In this document: in pieces, positions 17,891-26,017 of the stretch
How positions within the stretch are numbered: position 1 is the first letter of the stretch
Layout of the letters: every line of letters begins with the position of its first letter
Origin: Glaciecola blandensis
Lineage (GTDB): Bacteria > Pseudomonadota > Gammaproteobacteria > Enterobacterales > Alteromonadaceae
Reading direction: 5' to 3'
Assembly (NCBI RefSeq): GCF_031846165.1
Contig: NZ_JAVRIE010000008.1
Location: 15,833-79,832 of the forward strand
Length of the DNA: 64,000 nt
Translations under genes and position numbers: made by a program
Notes under the pieces: model-generated
What the model was told of the DNA's origin: nothing
The model's input: only the letters and a program-made list of their open reading frames with translations
Database searches by the model: none

Positions 17891-18424
17891 ATGCCAATTG
17901 TGGCTGAAATATTTGGCGCTATCGCCGTTATTTTCAATTTTATCGGTTATCGACAAACCGACATCAATCGCTATCGCTTAATTTCGGCCATAGCCTTACT
18001 TAGCGTGAGCATACATTTCTTCCTGTTAGGCAATGCAATGGCAGCAGGGATAGGGTGCCTATTAGCCTGTATTCGAAATGTGGTTGCAACGCGTTATACC
18101 GGAATACCTGTCTTAGTGACTTTTGTCAGCCTAAATTTAGCTTTCTTCTTTATTGAGCTTTTATATTTAGGCAGTGGCGGCATTATCGCGATTGCCTATG
18201 CTTCGTCTTTGATATTTACGGTGGGCTCTATTTCGCTGAAAAGTGCAAAGGCTATTCGACAGTGGTTTATACTTGCCGAGCTCTTAGGTCTCATCTTTGC
18301 TGTGTTAGTGGGGAGTATCTTTGGTACGGTGTTTAATATCACCAATCTGATGAGTATTCTATTTACGCTTTATCAAGACCATCGAAGAGAGAAACAAGCA
18401 AAAGAGCAGCGACCTGAAAGTTAA
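17891..18424 (+). CDS. YgjV-like inner membrane protein
   Basis: A 177-residue integral membrane protein with about five to six hydrophobic segments. The arrangement (AVIFNFIGYRQTDINRYRLISAIALLSVSIHFFLLGNAMAA, then LACIRNVVATRY) matches the YgjV inner-membrane family, whose function is unknown. The charged C-terminal tail is cytosolic. ATG at 17891 follows TTTGGAGAACAC. It is apparently monocistronic and ends before the terminator that faces the exbD gene. Confidence 0.75.
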   Translation: MPIVAEIFGAIAVIFNFIGYRQTDINRYRLISAIALLSVSIHFFLLGNAMAAGIGCLLACIRNVVATRYTGIPVLVTFVSLNLAFFFIELLYLGSGGIIAIAYASSLIFTVGSISLKSAKAIRQWFILAELLGLIFAVLVGSIFGTVFNITNLMSILFTLYQDHRREKQAKEQRPES

Positions 18425-18469
18425 AGTCGGTGTATCGTAGCCTCGCAAGTCATAATGACAAAAAAATCA

Positions 18470-18500
18470 AGCAAAAAAAACGCTGCATCTAGCAGCGTTT
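18470..18500 (-). terminator. Terminator downstream of exbD
   Basis: A 9-base stem (AAACGCTGC at 18478-18486 with GCAGCGTTT at 18492-18500) and 5-base loop are followed, on the minus strand, by a run of T (plus-strand A tract before 18481). It lies 22 bases beyond the exbD stop and can also stop transcription from the plus-strand YgjV-like gene. Confidence 0.8.
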
Positions 18501-18521
18501 TCTATTTTGGAATTATACGTT

Positions 18522-18929
18522 TTAGTCTTCTTTCACTAAGACTGACACTTTCGTAATACCAGCTAACTTCACTTGGTCCATTACTTCAACTACGATGCCG
18601 TGCTCAGTGTCTTCATGAGCTTGAATCGCTGCAGAATCGGTGTCGTTGTTCGCCAAATAGGTTTGCGCATTAGCCACAACTCGACGAATGTCTACAATAC
18701 GACCAGCCATGAGTATTTGGCCAGTTTCGTCAATACGGATTGACAAAGACTTCGAAGGGTTAGGATTCTCTGGTTGATTCTCTGGCGGACGGTTAGGCTC
18801 TAGACCTTTCTCGGATGAGAAAGTGGTTGTCACGATAAAAAATATCAACATGATAAAGACAATATCGAGCATGGGCGTCATATCGACTGCTGCATCCTCA
18901 TCACCGGCGGTATGCTTTTTTCTTTTCAT
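18522..18929 (-). CDS. ExbD/TolR family biopolymer transport protein
   Basis: A 135-residue ExbD/TolR family protein: short cytosolic N-terminus, one membrane helix (about residues 17-40, DMTPMLDIVFIMLIFFIVTTTF) containing the proton-conducting aspartate in DMTPMLDIVF, then a periplasmic domain. Family members work with an ExbB/TolQ partner to couple proton flow to TonB- or Tol-dependent work at the outer membrane. No exbB, tonB or tolQ neighbour is in sight on either side, so the partner must be encoded elsewhere. ATG at 18929. In Alteromonadales, ExbD is often encoded in TonB2-type clusters, so this isolated copy is unusual. Confidence 0.9.
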   Translation of the reverse strand: MKRKKHTAGDEDAAVDMTPMLDIVFIMLIFFIVTTTFSSEKGLEPNRPPENQPENPNPSKSLSIRIDETGQILMAGRIVDIRRVVANAQTYLANNDTDSAAIQAHEDTEHGIVVEVMDQVKLAGITKVSVLVKED

Positions 18930-19120
18930 TTTACACTCAGTCCTTCTTTAAATTACCACTAGTATAATCGCTTGGCAGAAAATGAATAGGGGTTTGTAAA
19001 CTAAATTAACAAAAAATTATGTTCTACCCTCAAAAATATCCGTGAAATTACCTGCTTGGCGACAGATTGAGCGATGGTATCAAAAAAGAACTACAATCCT
19101 CAAATACAAGAAAGCGTGAA

Positions 19121-19966
19121 CTAGTCTTTTTTTATAGCTTCTAAAGCTTGTCCTAACCATGAAAAATAGGTGAGGAGAGTCGAAGTGATTTGGTCTCGTT
19201 GCTCTGCTTGCGGGTAAATGCCTAATTTGGCTTCAGCGCTTTGCATAGTGCCCTGTACAAGAAAGGCATTTTTAATTGATTGGTTTTGAATGACTGCCTC
19301 AAACGCGCGAGCTGCCACTTCCTGAGGGCGTGCGTAGTAAAAAGATTTCAGCTTTTGGTCGACGAAAATACTGCGTTGCATAAGTTCGCTCGGACCTGTG
19401 CTTGTTGCATCTAGGAATATGTTACTAAAGCAGGCCGCTAGCTGCTTATTTAGTTCATGCGGCACAAGCTTCTTTCTTTCATTCAACCAAATTTCACTGG
19501 CGAACAAATTACTGCCCGTCACTGAATACATTTTTTTTGCGATGTAGTGGTCAAACGCATGGAACCATTCATGGGCCAATGCCCCAGCACCAGCATTCTT
19601 GGCTAGAGAGAGTTGTTTCTTGGCACTGTTATAGTGTGCGCTTGCATGTTTCTGACCACCTACACCAAAGCCTAGAGAAAGCGTCCCATTTAAACAGATG
19701 ACACTCTCAGGAACCTGAAGAATATCCATGAGGTCGCATAAGGCATCGAAAAATAGGTTAGCGGCAATCCGCTTTTCTTCTTCAGTAACCCATTTTCCAA
19801 TCTCAATAGAGCGAAAATGAAAAAGCCGGAGTATGTCTTGAAAGCTAACGTCCGCGCCAGCCCTGTGATCCTCACCATTGCGATAGAAGTGCTGGTGCAA
19901 GCGCCCTTTTTTCTGTGCAGAGTTGGATATAGAGCTCTGCATGGAACTCGACTTAGCGCGATTCAT
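19121..19966 (-). CDS. Zincin-like protein with HEWFH motif (CLCA_X-like)
   Basis: A protein of 281 residues with the metallopeptidase-like motif HEWFH in ALAHEWFHAFDHYIAKKMYS, in the middle of the chain; HExxH would bind zinc and supply the catalytic glutamate. The surrounding sequence resembles proteins annotated as CLCA_X family and the LPD1-type zincin-like domains, but activity is not established. There is no signal peptide, so it is probably cytosolic. The ATG at 19966 is preferred: GGGA precedes it by 3 bases, whereas the longer GTG start at 19993 has no Shine-Dalgarno. The start overlaps the end of fldB by 14 bases, so it is the third gene of a coupled set. Confidence 0.75.
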   Translation of the reverse strand: MNRAKSSSMQSSISNSAQKKGRLHQHFYRNGEDHRAGADVSFQDILRLFHFRSIEIGKWVTEEEKRIAANLFFDALCDLMDILQVPESVICLNGTLSLGFGVGGQKHASAHYNSAKKQLSLAKNAGAGALAHEWFHAFDHYIAKKMYSVTGSNLFASEIWLNERKKLVPHELNKQLAACFSNIFLDATSTGPSELMQRSIFVDQKLKSFYYARPQEVAARAFEAVIQNQSIKNAFLVQGTMQSAEAKLGIYPQAEQRDQITSTLLTYFSWLGQALEAIKKD

Positions 19967-20507
19967 GTTCCCATTCATCAAGAAGCTGCTCACACCATTG
20001 CGCTATACGTGCATCACTTTGGTCAAATTGGTTTTCGTCATCAAGGGATAAGCCAACAAAGAAGCTCTGGTCTTCTGTCAGTGCTTTTGATGCGGTAAAT
20101 TCATAGCCTTGATTAGGCCAGTAACCCATAATATCTGCATCCAATACAATCAACTCGTCGTGCAACATACCGAGGGCGTCTTGAAACCAATCAGCATAGC
20201 CAAGTTGGTCACCTAAGCCAAATAGAGCAACGGCTTTGCCACTGAGTTGGAGTGTTTTAATATCGTCCCAAGTGGATTCCCAGTCTTCTTGAAGTTCACC
20301 GAAATCCCAAGTAGAAATACCATAAATCACCAAGTCATATGTGGTCGATTTATTTAAAGCGTGTTCTTTGATATCAAATATCTCGACTTCAGCGTCCACG
20401 TTTTTTTCGTTAAATAAACGACTGAGTTCAGTTTGTATTTTCTCACTTGCCATTTCGGTATAGCAGGTGGTTGATCCATAAAAAATTGCAACTTGCAGTG
20501 CAGTCAT
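19953..20507 (-). CDS. fldB: Flavodoxin FldB
   Basis: A 184-residue long-chain flavodoxin, a small FMN protein shuttling electrons at low potential. The FMN phosphate loop YGSTTCYTEMASEKI is at residues 10-24; the 60s loop reads YGISTWDFGELQEDWE, and the 90s loop LFGLGDQLGYADWFQDALG. Both loops and the C-terminal segment (SFFVGLSLDDENQFDQSD) match E. coli FldB closely. The start codon overlaps the stop of the upstream PhoD-like gene in ATGA (20504-20507), and the zincin-like gene overlaps its 3' end, indicating translational coupling. The partner reductase is not encoded nearby. Confidence 0.92.
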   Translation of the reverse strand: MTALQVAIFYGSTTCYTEMASEKIQTELSRLFNEKNVDAEVEIFDIKEHALNKSTTYDLVIYGISTWDFGELQEDWESTWDDIKTLQLSGKAVALFGLGDQLGYADWFQDALGMLHDELIVLDADIMGYWPNQGYEFTASKALTEDQSFFVGLSLDDENQFDQSDARIAQWCEQLLDEWEHESR

Positions 20508-22486
20508 GAGTCTTTGCTTGCCTTTGTTCGTTGAAACTGGACTTTTCGTCCATCGCTACATATGAGCGCGCAGTCTACCTGAGTAGCATCTTCGTTCAAG
20601 CTCAAAACACCAATATTTGAATGATTTACGAGTGTGCCTGTTTGCCCCTCAGGTTGGCGTTGTCTGACTGACATGTTTCGTCGCTTAGTTAAAAAGTTAA
20701 GTGGCGACCGGTGACCATAAAACCAGCGATTCAAACGATCGAACCACCGAAGTAATCCATCTGGAAATTGGTTATGCAAGCCACTACTGGTAAATTGTGT
20801 AATGCTAGGGCTATTCCGCCTAAAGCGTAGCTTAACGTCATAGACAAAGGAATAGTGAACGTCGCCCGAGAGAATGATGAAATTGGGCGGGGTTTTAATG
20901 TGTCTAAAAATGTTTAGCATGACACTTGCCGTCCCACGGTGAGCCATCCAGTTCTCAGCATCGACAATTAATGCGCCACCGAAAATAGTAAAAATCTTTT
21001 GCACCATCTCAATGAATTTCACTCCATAAACGGGTGCGGCCGATACCATAATGACAGATTCACAGCCTTTTAAATTATGTTGTAATTCACACAAGGCCTC
21101 CCAATCCATCAAGCCGGAAGGTTTATTTAGAGATGACTCTGAACGCCAACGTTGGGTTCTGGTATCTAGCACATGCACTGGTGGTGAAGTGTCTAATTGG
21201 TAGTGCCATTGGTCAAAGTCGAATAGATACTCAATCAAATCTTGATGCTTTACTTCGCAGTATTGATTGCTTGATTCGCCAGAGTCGTCAACAGCGCTTT
21301 CTTCTAAATTATCTTCAGAGAATACCTTGGCAAATTGCTCGAACATCTCTTCCAGTTCAGTTCTGGGGTTTCCGCAACCCTGACAAAGGAAGTAAGCAGT
21401 AATGGCATTGCCGATAATACGTTTGGAAAATGGGTGCCCATAGACTTGTTCTTCCCACCCTCTGGTCAAATTCCAATCATCCGTTACATCATGATCATCA
21501 AAAATCATATAGCTCGGAACATGTGCCATCGCTCGTTGCACCATAGGAAGCGTTTCCGCAAACGCCGTTATGTGCTTAGTCTCTTCCACATACTTTTCAC
21601 GATGTTCTTCGGCCACATCATGTTTATCAAGCTCGACTAATTTCCATAGCTTGGGTGACCAGCTTAAAATATACATCGCCAACATTTCGCTAAGCCCAAT
21701 CAAATGGTTTTTAGCGTTAACAGAAGTGAATACTGGTTTTCTCTTGGCAGCAAAGAAGGCTTTTTCTAACTTGTCATTGGCTTCTACTTCAGGCAGTAGG
21801 AGCTCGCGCTGATAAAATCCATGTTCATGTTGTTTTAGTTCTTTAAGGTTAGCAACTGTTGCGCCCTCAAAGCTTTCTTCATGTAAACCTAGTAAATCGA
21901 TAACTTGGTGGATAGCATGCAGCATTGGGCCAGCAACATCATCTACATATACTTGATCGCCGGTCATCAACATCATGTCTGGACGGCGTAAGTTATGATC
22001 ATTACTTTGTTTAGCCTCGGAGTTTAATTCTGCTTTTACTTGCTCATCAAGCAGGGGGAGCGCATCTTTTCCGTTGAAATGTGGCTTGCGACAAGAGCCC
22101 TGAGCAACTTTTCGCAACACCCGATTGAATCGGAAGTTAGGTAGCTCAAAGCCATCATAGCAAAGGTGAGTTGTTGATTTTAATAAGCTTTGCTCTTCTG
22201 CATCTGAGTTTCCTTGGCTAGTGAGAAGATCATAGCTATAAAGTTCGCCCTCGTTGAAAAGGTCCTCTTGCTCCACACTGACAAGATGAATATAGGCATG
22301 TTGTCCAATACAAAAACGATCTTGTTTAATGCTTGTCGAATCTATATGCAGTTCATCACCCTGTGAATTAAGGAGTGTAGGCTTTATGTCATATGCTTTA
22401 GATGTGACTAACCACCATACTATTTTATGAGCAGTAGTATGTCGCAATATGGGCCCTGCGATGAGTTCTGGCAGTGATTTTGTCAA
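20504..22486 (-). CDS. PhoD-like metallophosphatase family protein
   Basis: A 660-residue protein whose central domain is a PhoD-like metallophosphoesterase: MLMTGDQVYVDD near residue 172, FDDHDVTDDWN near 330 and ILSGDVHYSF near 535 supply the metal-binding aspartates and histidines. Unlike classical PhoD it shows no twin-arginine signal, so it may be cytosolic; the long N-terminal part is not recognised. Substrate could be a phosphodiester or phospholipid-like compound. Translation starts at TTG (22486) with poor Shine-Dalgarno; no better in-frame start is near. Its stop overlaps the fldB start in ATGA. Confidence 0.8.
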   Translation of the reverse strand: MTKSLPELIAGPILRHTTAHKIVWWLVTSKAYDIKPTLLNSQGDELHIDSTSIKQDRFCIGQHAYIHLVSVEQEDLFNEGELYSYDLLTSQGNSDAEEQSLLKSTTHLCYDGFELPNFRFNRVLRKVAQGSCRKPHFNGKDALPLLDEQVKAELNSEAKQSNDHNLRRPDMMLMTGDQVYVDDVAGPMLHAIHQVIDLLGLHEESFEGATVANLKELKQHEHGFYQRELLLPEVEANDKLEKAFFAAKRKPVFTSVNAKNHLIGLSEMLAMYILSWSPKLWKLVELDKHDVAEEHREKYVEETKHITAFAETLPMVQRAMAHVPSYMIFDDHDVTDDWNLTRGWEEQVYGHPFSKRIIGNAITAYFLCQGCGNPRTELEEMFEQFAKVFSEDNLEESAVDDSGESSNQYCEVKHQDLIEYLFDFDQWHYQLDTSPPVHVLDTRTQRWRSESSLNKPSGLMDWEALCELQHNLKGCESVIMVSAAPVYGVKFIEMVQKIFTIFGGALIVDAENWMAHRGTASVMLNIFRHIKTPPNFIILSGDVHYSFVYDVKLRFRRNSPSITQFTSSGLHNQFPDGLLRWFDRLNRWFYGHRSPLNFLTKRRNMSVRQRQPEGQTGTLVNHSNIGVLSLNEDATQVDCALICSDGRKVQFQRTKASKDS

Positions 22487-22707
22487 ATTATTACGTGATC
22501 CTAATGTTGAATTTGAACGTTCTTGGGTGTTTTTACTGTTACAATAACAATAGCTTATCAGGTATTAAAATGCAGATATACGCTATGTACATATAGCCTT
22601 ACATTTTTTACCCGATTAGATGTACCCTCTTTTTTACCAGTAAACGTCATGTTTGGATTGATACTCAGCCCGAAAAGACACGAATAAGCGCGACCGAAGG
22701 ACAAGTG

Positions 22708-23919
22708 ATGCAAGGTATATATGTAAAATTGACAGTTTCAGTAACATTATTTCTCAGTTTGTTAGGATGTCATGCTGGACAGCCATCAGTAGAGCCTTCC
22801 GATACCGCCATACCCACAAGCGAAGTAATCACCCTACATGGTGAGTGGATTATCGATACGTATGAGGATGTGATGCTAGATCCGCAAACCTCAGGTTTAA
22901 AATACGCCAATGGTTATTTGTATTCGCTTTCTGATGGCAGCGCTCATGAAACTCAAACTAGGCGCTTGCATCAAATAGACATGCAAAGAGCCAAAATAAC
23001 GCAAAAATTTGGTCCAACAACCTTTCATCCAAGAGTTCAAGAAAGTTGTTTTTATTCCTACTTATCGAATAAACCAGATTATGAAGCGCTGGTTCCTGTG
23101 CCAAACAGAGAGGCCTCAGGTGACTCAGGTGAAAAGGTAAATGCTTGGATATTTGTTACTGAAGATGCAAGTCGCTCCGAGCCTCTATCTGCAGCTTGTC
23201 AGTCAAAATATGCGCAAACCGGTTCCACTCTTTTTCCTACCTTGGTGGTGAGACTCGAAGCAGGTGACACGGGTTTAGTGGTAACGCATGCGCGCCCAGT
23301 GCAATTTCCAACAAAATTATCGCTCAACGACAAGCAGTTTGTTGAGGTAGGAGATTTTCCTAATGATGGTATTGAAGGTTTAGCGCTCAAGCGAGATGGT
23401 ACCTTGTTATTAGGCCTTGAAAAAGACAGTGAAGGGCAGCCGCGTGTGTTTGAATTAGAAATGGACAGTGAGTTTTGGTCTTCGTCTGACTTCGCTATTG
23501 CCCGAGATAGCGGTTTGTTGCTTCCTCAGTTTGAAAGCGGCAACCATCCGATAAATGGTATGGATGTATATTATCCAAGCGCTGAAAGTGATGGTTACCT
23601 TTTCGCTGCTGCTAGAAATGATAACGAATTGTGGATTGTAGATTTAGCGAAACGTAAAGCAACTCAAAGAATCAAACTGGCGTTTACGGCACCAAGCCTC
23701 GGGGGTGCGCTAGAAACAGGTGAAGCTTGCGCGACCTCTTACGTAATGAACAACGCGTCTATTGAAGGACTGGCTGTGGTTGATCAAGAAGTGTGGATGG
23801 TAAATGACCCTTGGAAGGTCAATTATATGAAAAATGTTGTTTGTCCTAGCGATGAAAGCCGCTACAAGCTAATGGCACCATTACTGTTCAAAGTCGATAT
23901 AACAGCAATCATGCCATAG
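22708..23919 (+). CDS. Lipoprotein, phytase-type esterase-like propeller
   Basis: A 403-residue lipoprotein: the N-terminus has a lipobox LLGC (Cys near residue 21) followed by a Ser/Pro-rich linker. The body looks like a beta-propeller with repeated short blades (SGLKYANGYLYSLSDG, DGIEGLALKRDGTLLLGLEKD, NASIEGLAVVDQEVWMVNDPWK), resembling proteins with the esterase-like activity of phytase domain. Exact activity unknown. ATG at 22708 is preferred over GTG at 22705 because of spacing to GAAGGA. It is monocistronic; the convergent msrA ends 15 bases downstream. A TATGTACATA palindrome lies upstream (22584-22593). Confidence 0.72.
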   Translation: MQGIYVKLTVSVTLFLSLLGCHAGQPSVEPSDTAIPTSEVITLHGEWIIDTYEDVMLDPQTSGLKYANGYLYSLSDGSAHETQTRRLHQIDMQRAKITQKFGPTTFHPRVQESCFYSYLSNKPDYEALVPVPNREASGDSGEKVNAWIFVTEDASRSEPLSAACQSKYAQTGSTLFPTLVVRLEAGDTGLVVTHARPVQFPTKLSLNDKQFVEVGDFPNDGIEGLALKRDGTLLLGLEKDSEGQPRVFELEMDSEFWSSSDFAIARDSGLLLPQFESGNHPINGMDVYYPSAESDGYLFAAARNDNELWIVDLAKRKATQRIKLAFTAPSLGGALETGEACATSYVMNNASIEGLAVVDQEVWMVNDPWKVNYMKNVVCPSDESRYKLMAPLLFKVDITAIMP

Positions 23920-23934
23920 CTGGGCAGGTTGGTT

Positions 23935-24477
23935 TTACTCTGAGGATTTCAATTTACTGGCGAAAGTCTTTTTAAACTTCGCCAGTTTAGGTGCAACAAC
24001 CATGTTGCAATATTGATTTTGCGGGTTATTGGTAAAGTAATCCTGATGATAGTCTTCTGCCTGGTAATAATTTTCGAGTGGCAGTACTTCTGTTACCACT
24101 GGGTTTGGCCAAATTTCAGTGTCTTCAATTTCTTTTATAATGTCTTTCGCAGCATTAAGCTGTTCATCATTATGGTAATAAATACCACTTCGATACTGCG
24201 TTCCGACATCATTTCCTTGCCTATTTAACTGTGTTGGATCGTGCAAGGCGAAGAATATTTCAAGCACTTGTCTTAACGAAAGACGTTCAGGGTCAAAAGT
24301 AACCTGTACCACTTCTGTATGGCCTGTATTTCCGCTACAAACAGCTTCATAGCTAGGATTTTCAGCATGGCCATTCGAATAGCCAGAGTATGCCGAAACA
24401 ACACCATCTACAGTATTGAACGCTGTTTCTAAACACCAAAAGCAGCCACCGCCTAGCGTAATTACATTGTCGCTCAT
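23935..24477 (-). CDS. msrA: Peptide-methionine (S)-S-oxide reductase
   Basis: MsrA reduces methionine-S-sulfoxide in proteins, repairing oxidative damage with thioredoxin as electron donor. The 180-residue product has the catalytic motif GGGCFWC (catalytic Cys12) at the N-terminus, the EVVQVTFDPERLSLRQVLEIFF region, DPTQLNRQGNDVGTQYRSGIYY and the YHQDYFTNNPQNQYC segment with a recycling cysteine. There is no fused MsrB domain. ATG at 24477. It is convergent with the lipoprotein gene and divergent from the DCC-family gene. Confidence 0.96.
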   Translation of the reverse strand: MSDNVITLGGGCFWCLETAFNTVDGVVSAYSGYSNGHAENPSYEAVCSGNTGHTEVVQVTFDPERLSLRQVLEIFFALHDPTQLNRQGNDVGTQYRSGIYYHNDEQLNAAKDIIKEIEDTEIWPNPVVTEVLPLENYYQAEDYHQDYFTNNPQNQYCNMVVAPKLAKFKKTFASKLKSSE

Positions 24478-24614
24478 TATCTCTTCCTATTTTTACTCAT
24501 ATTCGGTCTTGTGTATAAAGTGCGCCTGAACTCCTGAGAATTCAAGTCATCTATTCAAGAATAATTTTCGTATACAGAAACATTAATAAAGTTAATTAGT
24601 GGTAAACGATCAAT

Positions 24615-25022
24615 ATGGCATTCATACTTTTCTACGATGGCTTGTGTCCACTGTGTGAAAAAGAAGTTTCGCATCTTTTAAAGCGAGATAAAGAAAAACG
24701 AATTCAGTTCGAAGATATTTCTCTGCCTGACTTTCCTGAGCGTTATCCAGAGTTAAACCTGGATGACTTGAATGCGCGTATTCACGGGCAACTTGAGGAT
24801 GGCACAATGATAACCGGCTTAGACGTGACCCACAAAGCATGGAGCTTGGTTGGTGTAGGTTGGTTATATGCGCCTCTTCGCTGGCCGGTGATCCGCTGGT
24901 TTGCTGATCACTTCTATCTCTTTTTCGCGAAGCACAGATACCGAATCTCTTATTGGCTAACGGGTAAAGAACGTTGCGAAGGAAATCGCTGTGACATCTC
25001 TGCTCGGTCATCGAAAAAATAG
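24615..25022 (+). CDS. DCC family (DUF393) thiol-disulfide oxidoreductase-like protein
   Basis: A 135-residue member of the DUF393/DCC family, thioredoxin-like proteins of uncertain role. The hallmark DxLCxLC motif is present: FYDGLCPLCEKEV with Cys11 and Cys14. A hydrophobic stretch in the middle (WSLVGVGWLYAPLRWPVIRW) is compatible with membrane association. A 137-codon open frame on the opposite strand over the same bases is rejected because only this frame has a recognisable motif. Start ATG at 24615 follows GGTAAACGATCA, a weak Shine-Dalgarno. The gene is monocistronic between msrA and the SDR gene. Confidence 0.85.
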   Translation: MAFILFYDGLCPLCEKEVSHLLKRDKEKRIQFEDISLPDFPERYPELNLDDLNARIHGQLEDGTMITGLDVTHKAWSLVGVGWLYAPLRWPVIRWFADHFYLFFAKHRYRISYWLTGKERCEGNRCDISARSSKK

Positions 25023-25123
25023 CGAACCTTTTCATTATAGAAATTCAATCTCTTTCAATGTTTACGTATTCAAATTTTTAGCGTGGTTCTCTGTATAACG
25101 CGCGTTTTACAATAGGAAGCAAA

Positions 25124-25924
25124 ATGACACAGCAAACTTCAAGTTCAAACCCGTCACTTCAAGATAGCGCTAAAAAAGCAAATGCCTTGGTCATTGGCGC
25201 TAATAGTGGCATTGGTCGAGAGCTCATTGCTCAACTTATGAATTCAGGTGATTATCAAACTGTCTATTCAGTCTCAAGATCAGCTTTTGAGACAGAACTG
25301 GGTACGGAAGCTGGAACATCGCATGTGCATGACGTGATGGATACCGCCGACGAAGCTGAAGTGAAATCATATATAGATGGTTTAAAGGCACAGAAGATAA
25401 GCTTAGACACAGTGGTTTGTACAACCGGCATTTTGCATCAAGATGGGGAAGACGGTAAAACGGCATTAAAGCCTGAAAAACGCTTAGAAGATATGCACAG
25501 CGCTCAGTTAGCCGAGTACTTTAGGATCAACAGCATACTCCCAGCACTTTGGTTGCAAGGGCTAGTAAAAGTTGTGAATAAACAAAAAGCTGCCATCGTA
25601 TTCTTTAGTGCCAGAGTCGGGAGTATAAGCGAGAATGGCTTGGGAGGATGGTATGGTTATAGAGCATCAAAAGCAGCCTTGAACATGTTATTAAAAACAG
25701 CGAGCATTGAATACAAACGACGTATGCCAAATACGAGTTTGATGTGTTATCACCCCGGTACGGTTGATACTGGTTTATCTAAACCATTTCAAGCCAATGT
25801 AAAGCCCGGAAAGCTATTTACGCCAGAGTTTACAGTACAACAACTGCTTAGCATTATGACTAAGCTTGACCCCGAGAATAGTCCGTTCTATCTTGATTGG
25901 CAGGGGGAGACAATCGCTTGGTAG
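25124..25924 (+). CDS. SDR family oxidoreductase
   Basis: A 266-residue short-chain dehydrogenase/reductase. The cofactor loop is GANSGIGRE at residues 25-33; the catalytic Tyr179 and Lys183 lie in GYRASKAALN; the preceding serine is in VFFSARVGSIS. The short linkers and the HPGTVDTGLSKPF sequence resemble the C-factor (CsgA)-like subgroup of SDRs. The substrate is unknown. It begins at ATG after GGAAGCAAA and is followed, after 93 bases, by the NSS transporter. No signal peptide: cytosolic. Confidence 0.88.
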   Translation: MTQQTSSSNPSLQDSAKKANALVIGANSGIGRELIAQLMNSGDYQTVYSVSRSAFETELGTEAGTSHVHDVMDTADEAEVKSYIDGLKAQKISLDTVVCTTGILHQDGEDGKTALKPEKRLEDMHSAQLAEYFRINSILPALWLQGLVKVVNKQKAAIVFFSARVGSISENGLGGWYGYRASKAALNMLLKTASIEYKRRMPNTSLMCYHPGTVDTGLSKPFQANVKPGKLFTPEFTVQQLLSIMTKLDPENSPFYLDWQGETIAW

Positions 25925-26017
25925 GATAAATGAGCACTGGCTCAAGACTTTTTCCAGATAGGCTGTTAACATCACCCTAACAAAACAAAAAAAAACAATA
26001 ATAAAAGAAGGATTGTT

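Noticed and set aside
19817..20098. 93-codon open frame on the plus strand opposite fldB and the zincin-like gene
   Set aside because: No motif, and both minus-strand genes are well supported in this segment.
24622..25035. 137-codon open frame on the minus strand over the DCC-family gene
   Set aside because: It overlaps almost completely with the plus-strand frame, which carries the DGLCPLC motif; the minus frame has no recognisable domain, Shine-Dalgarno or family composition.
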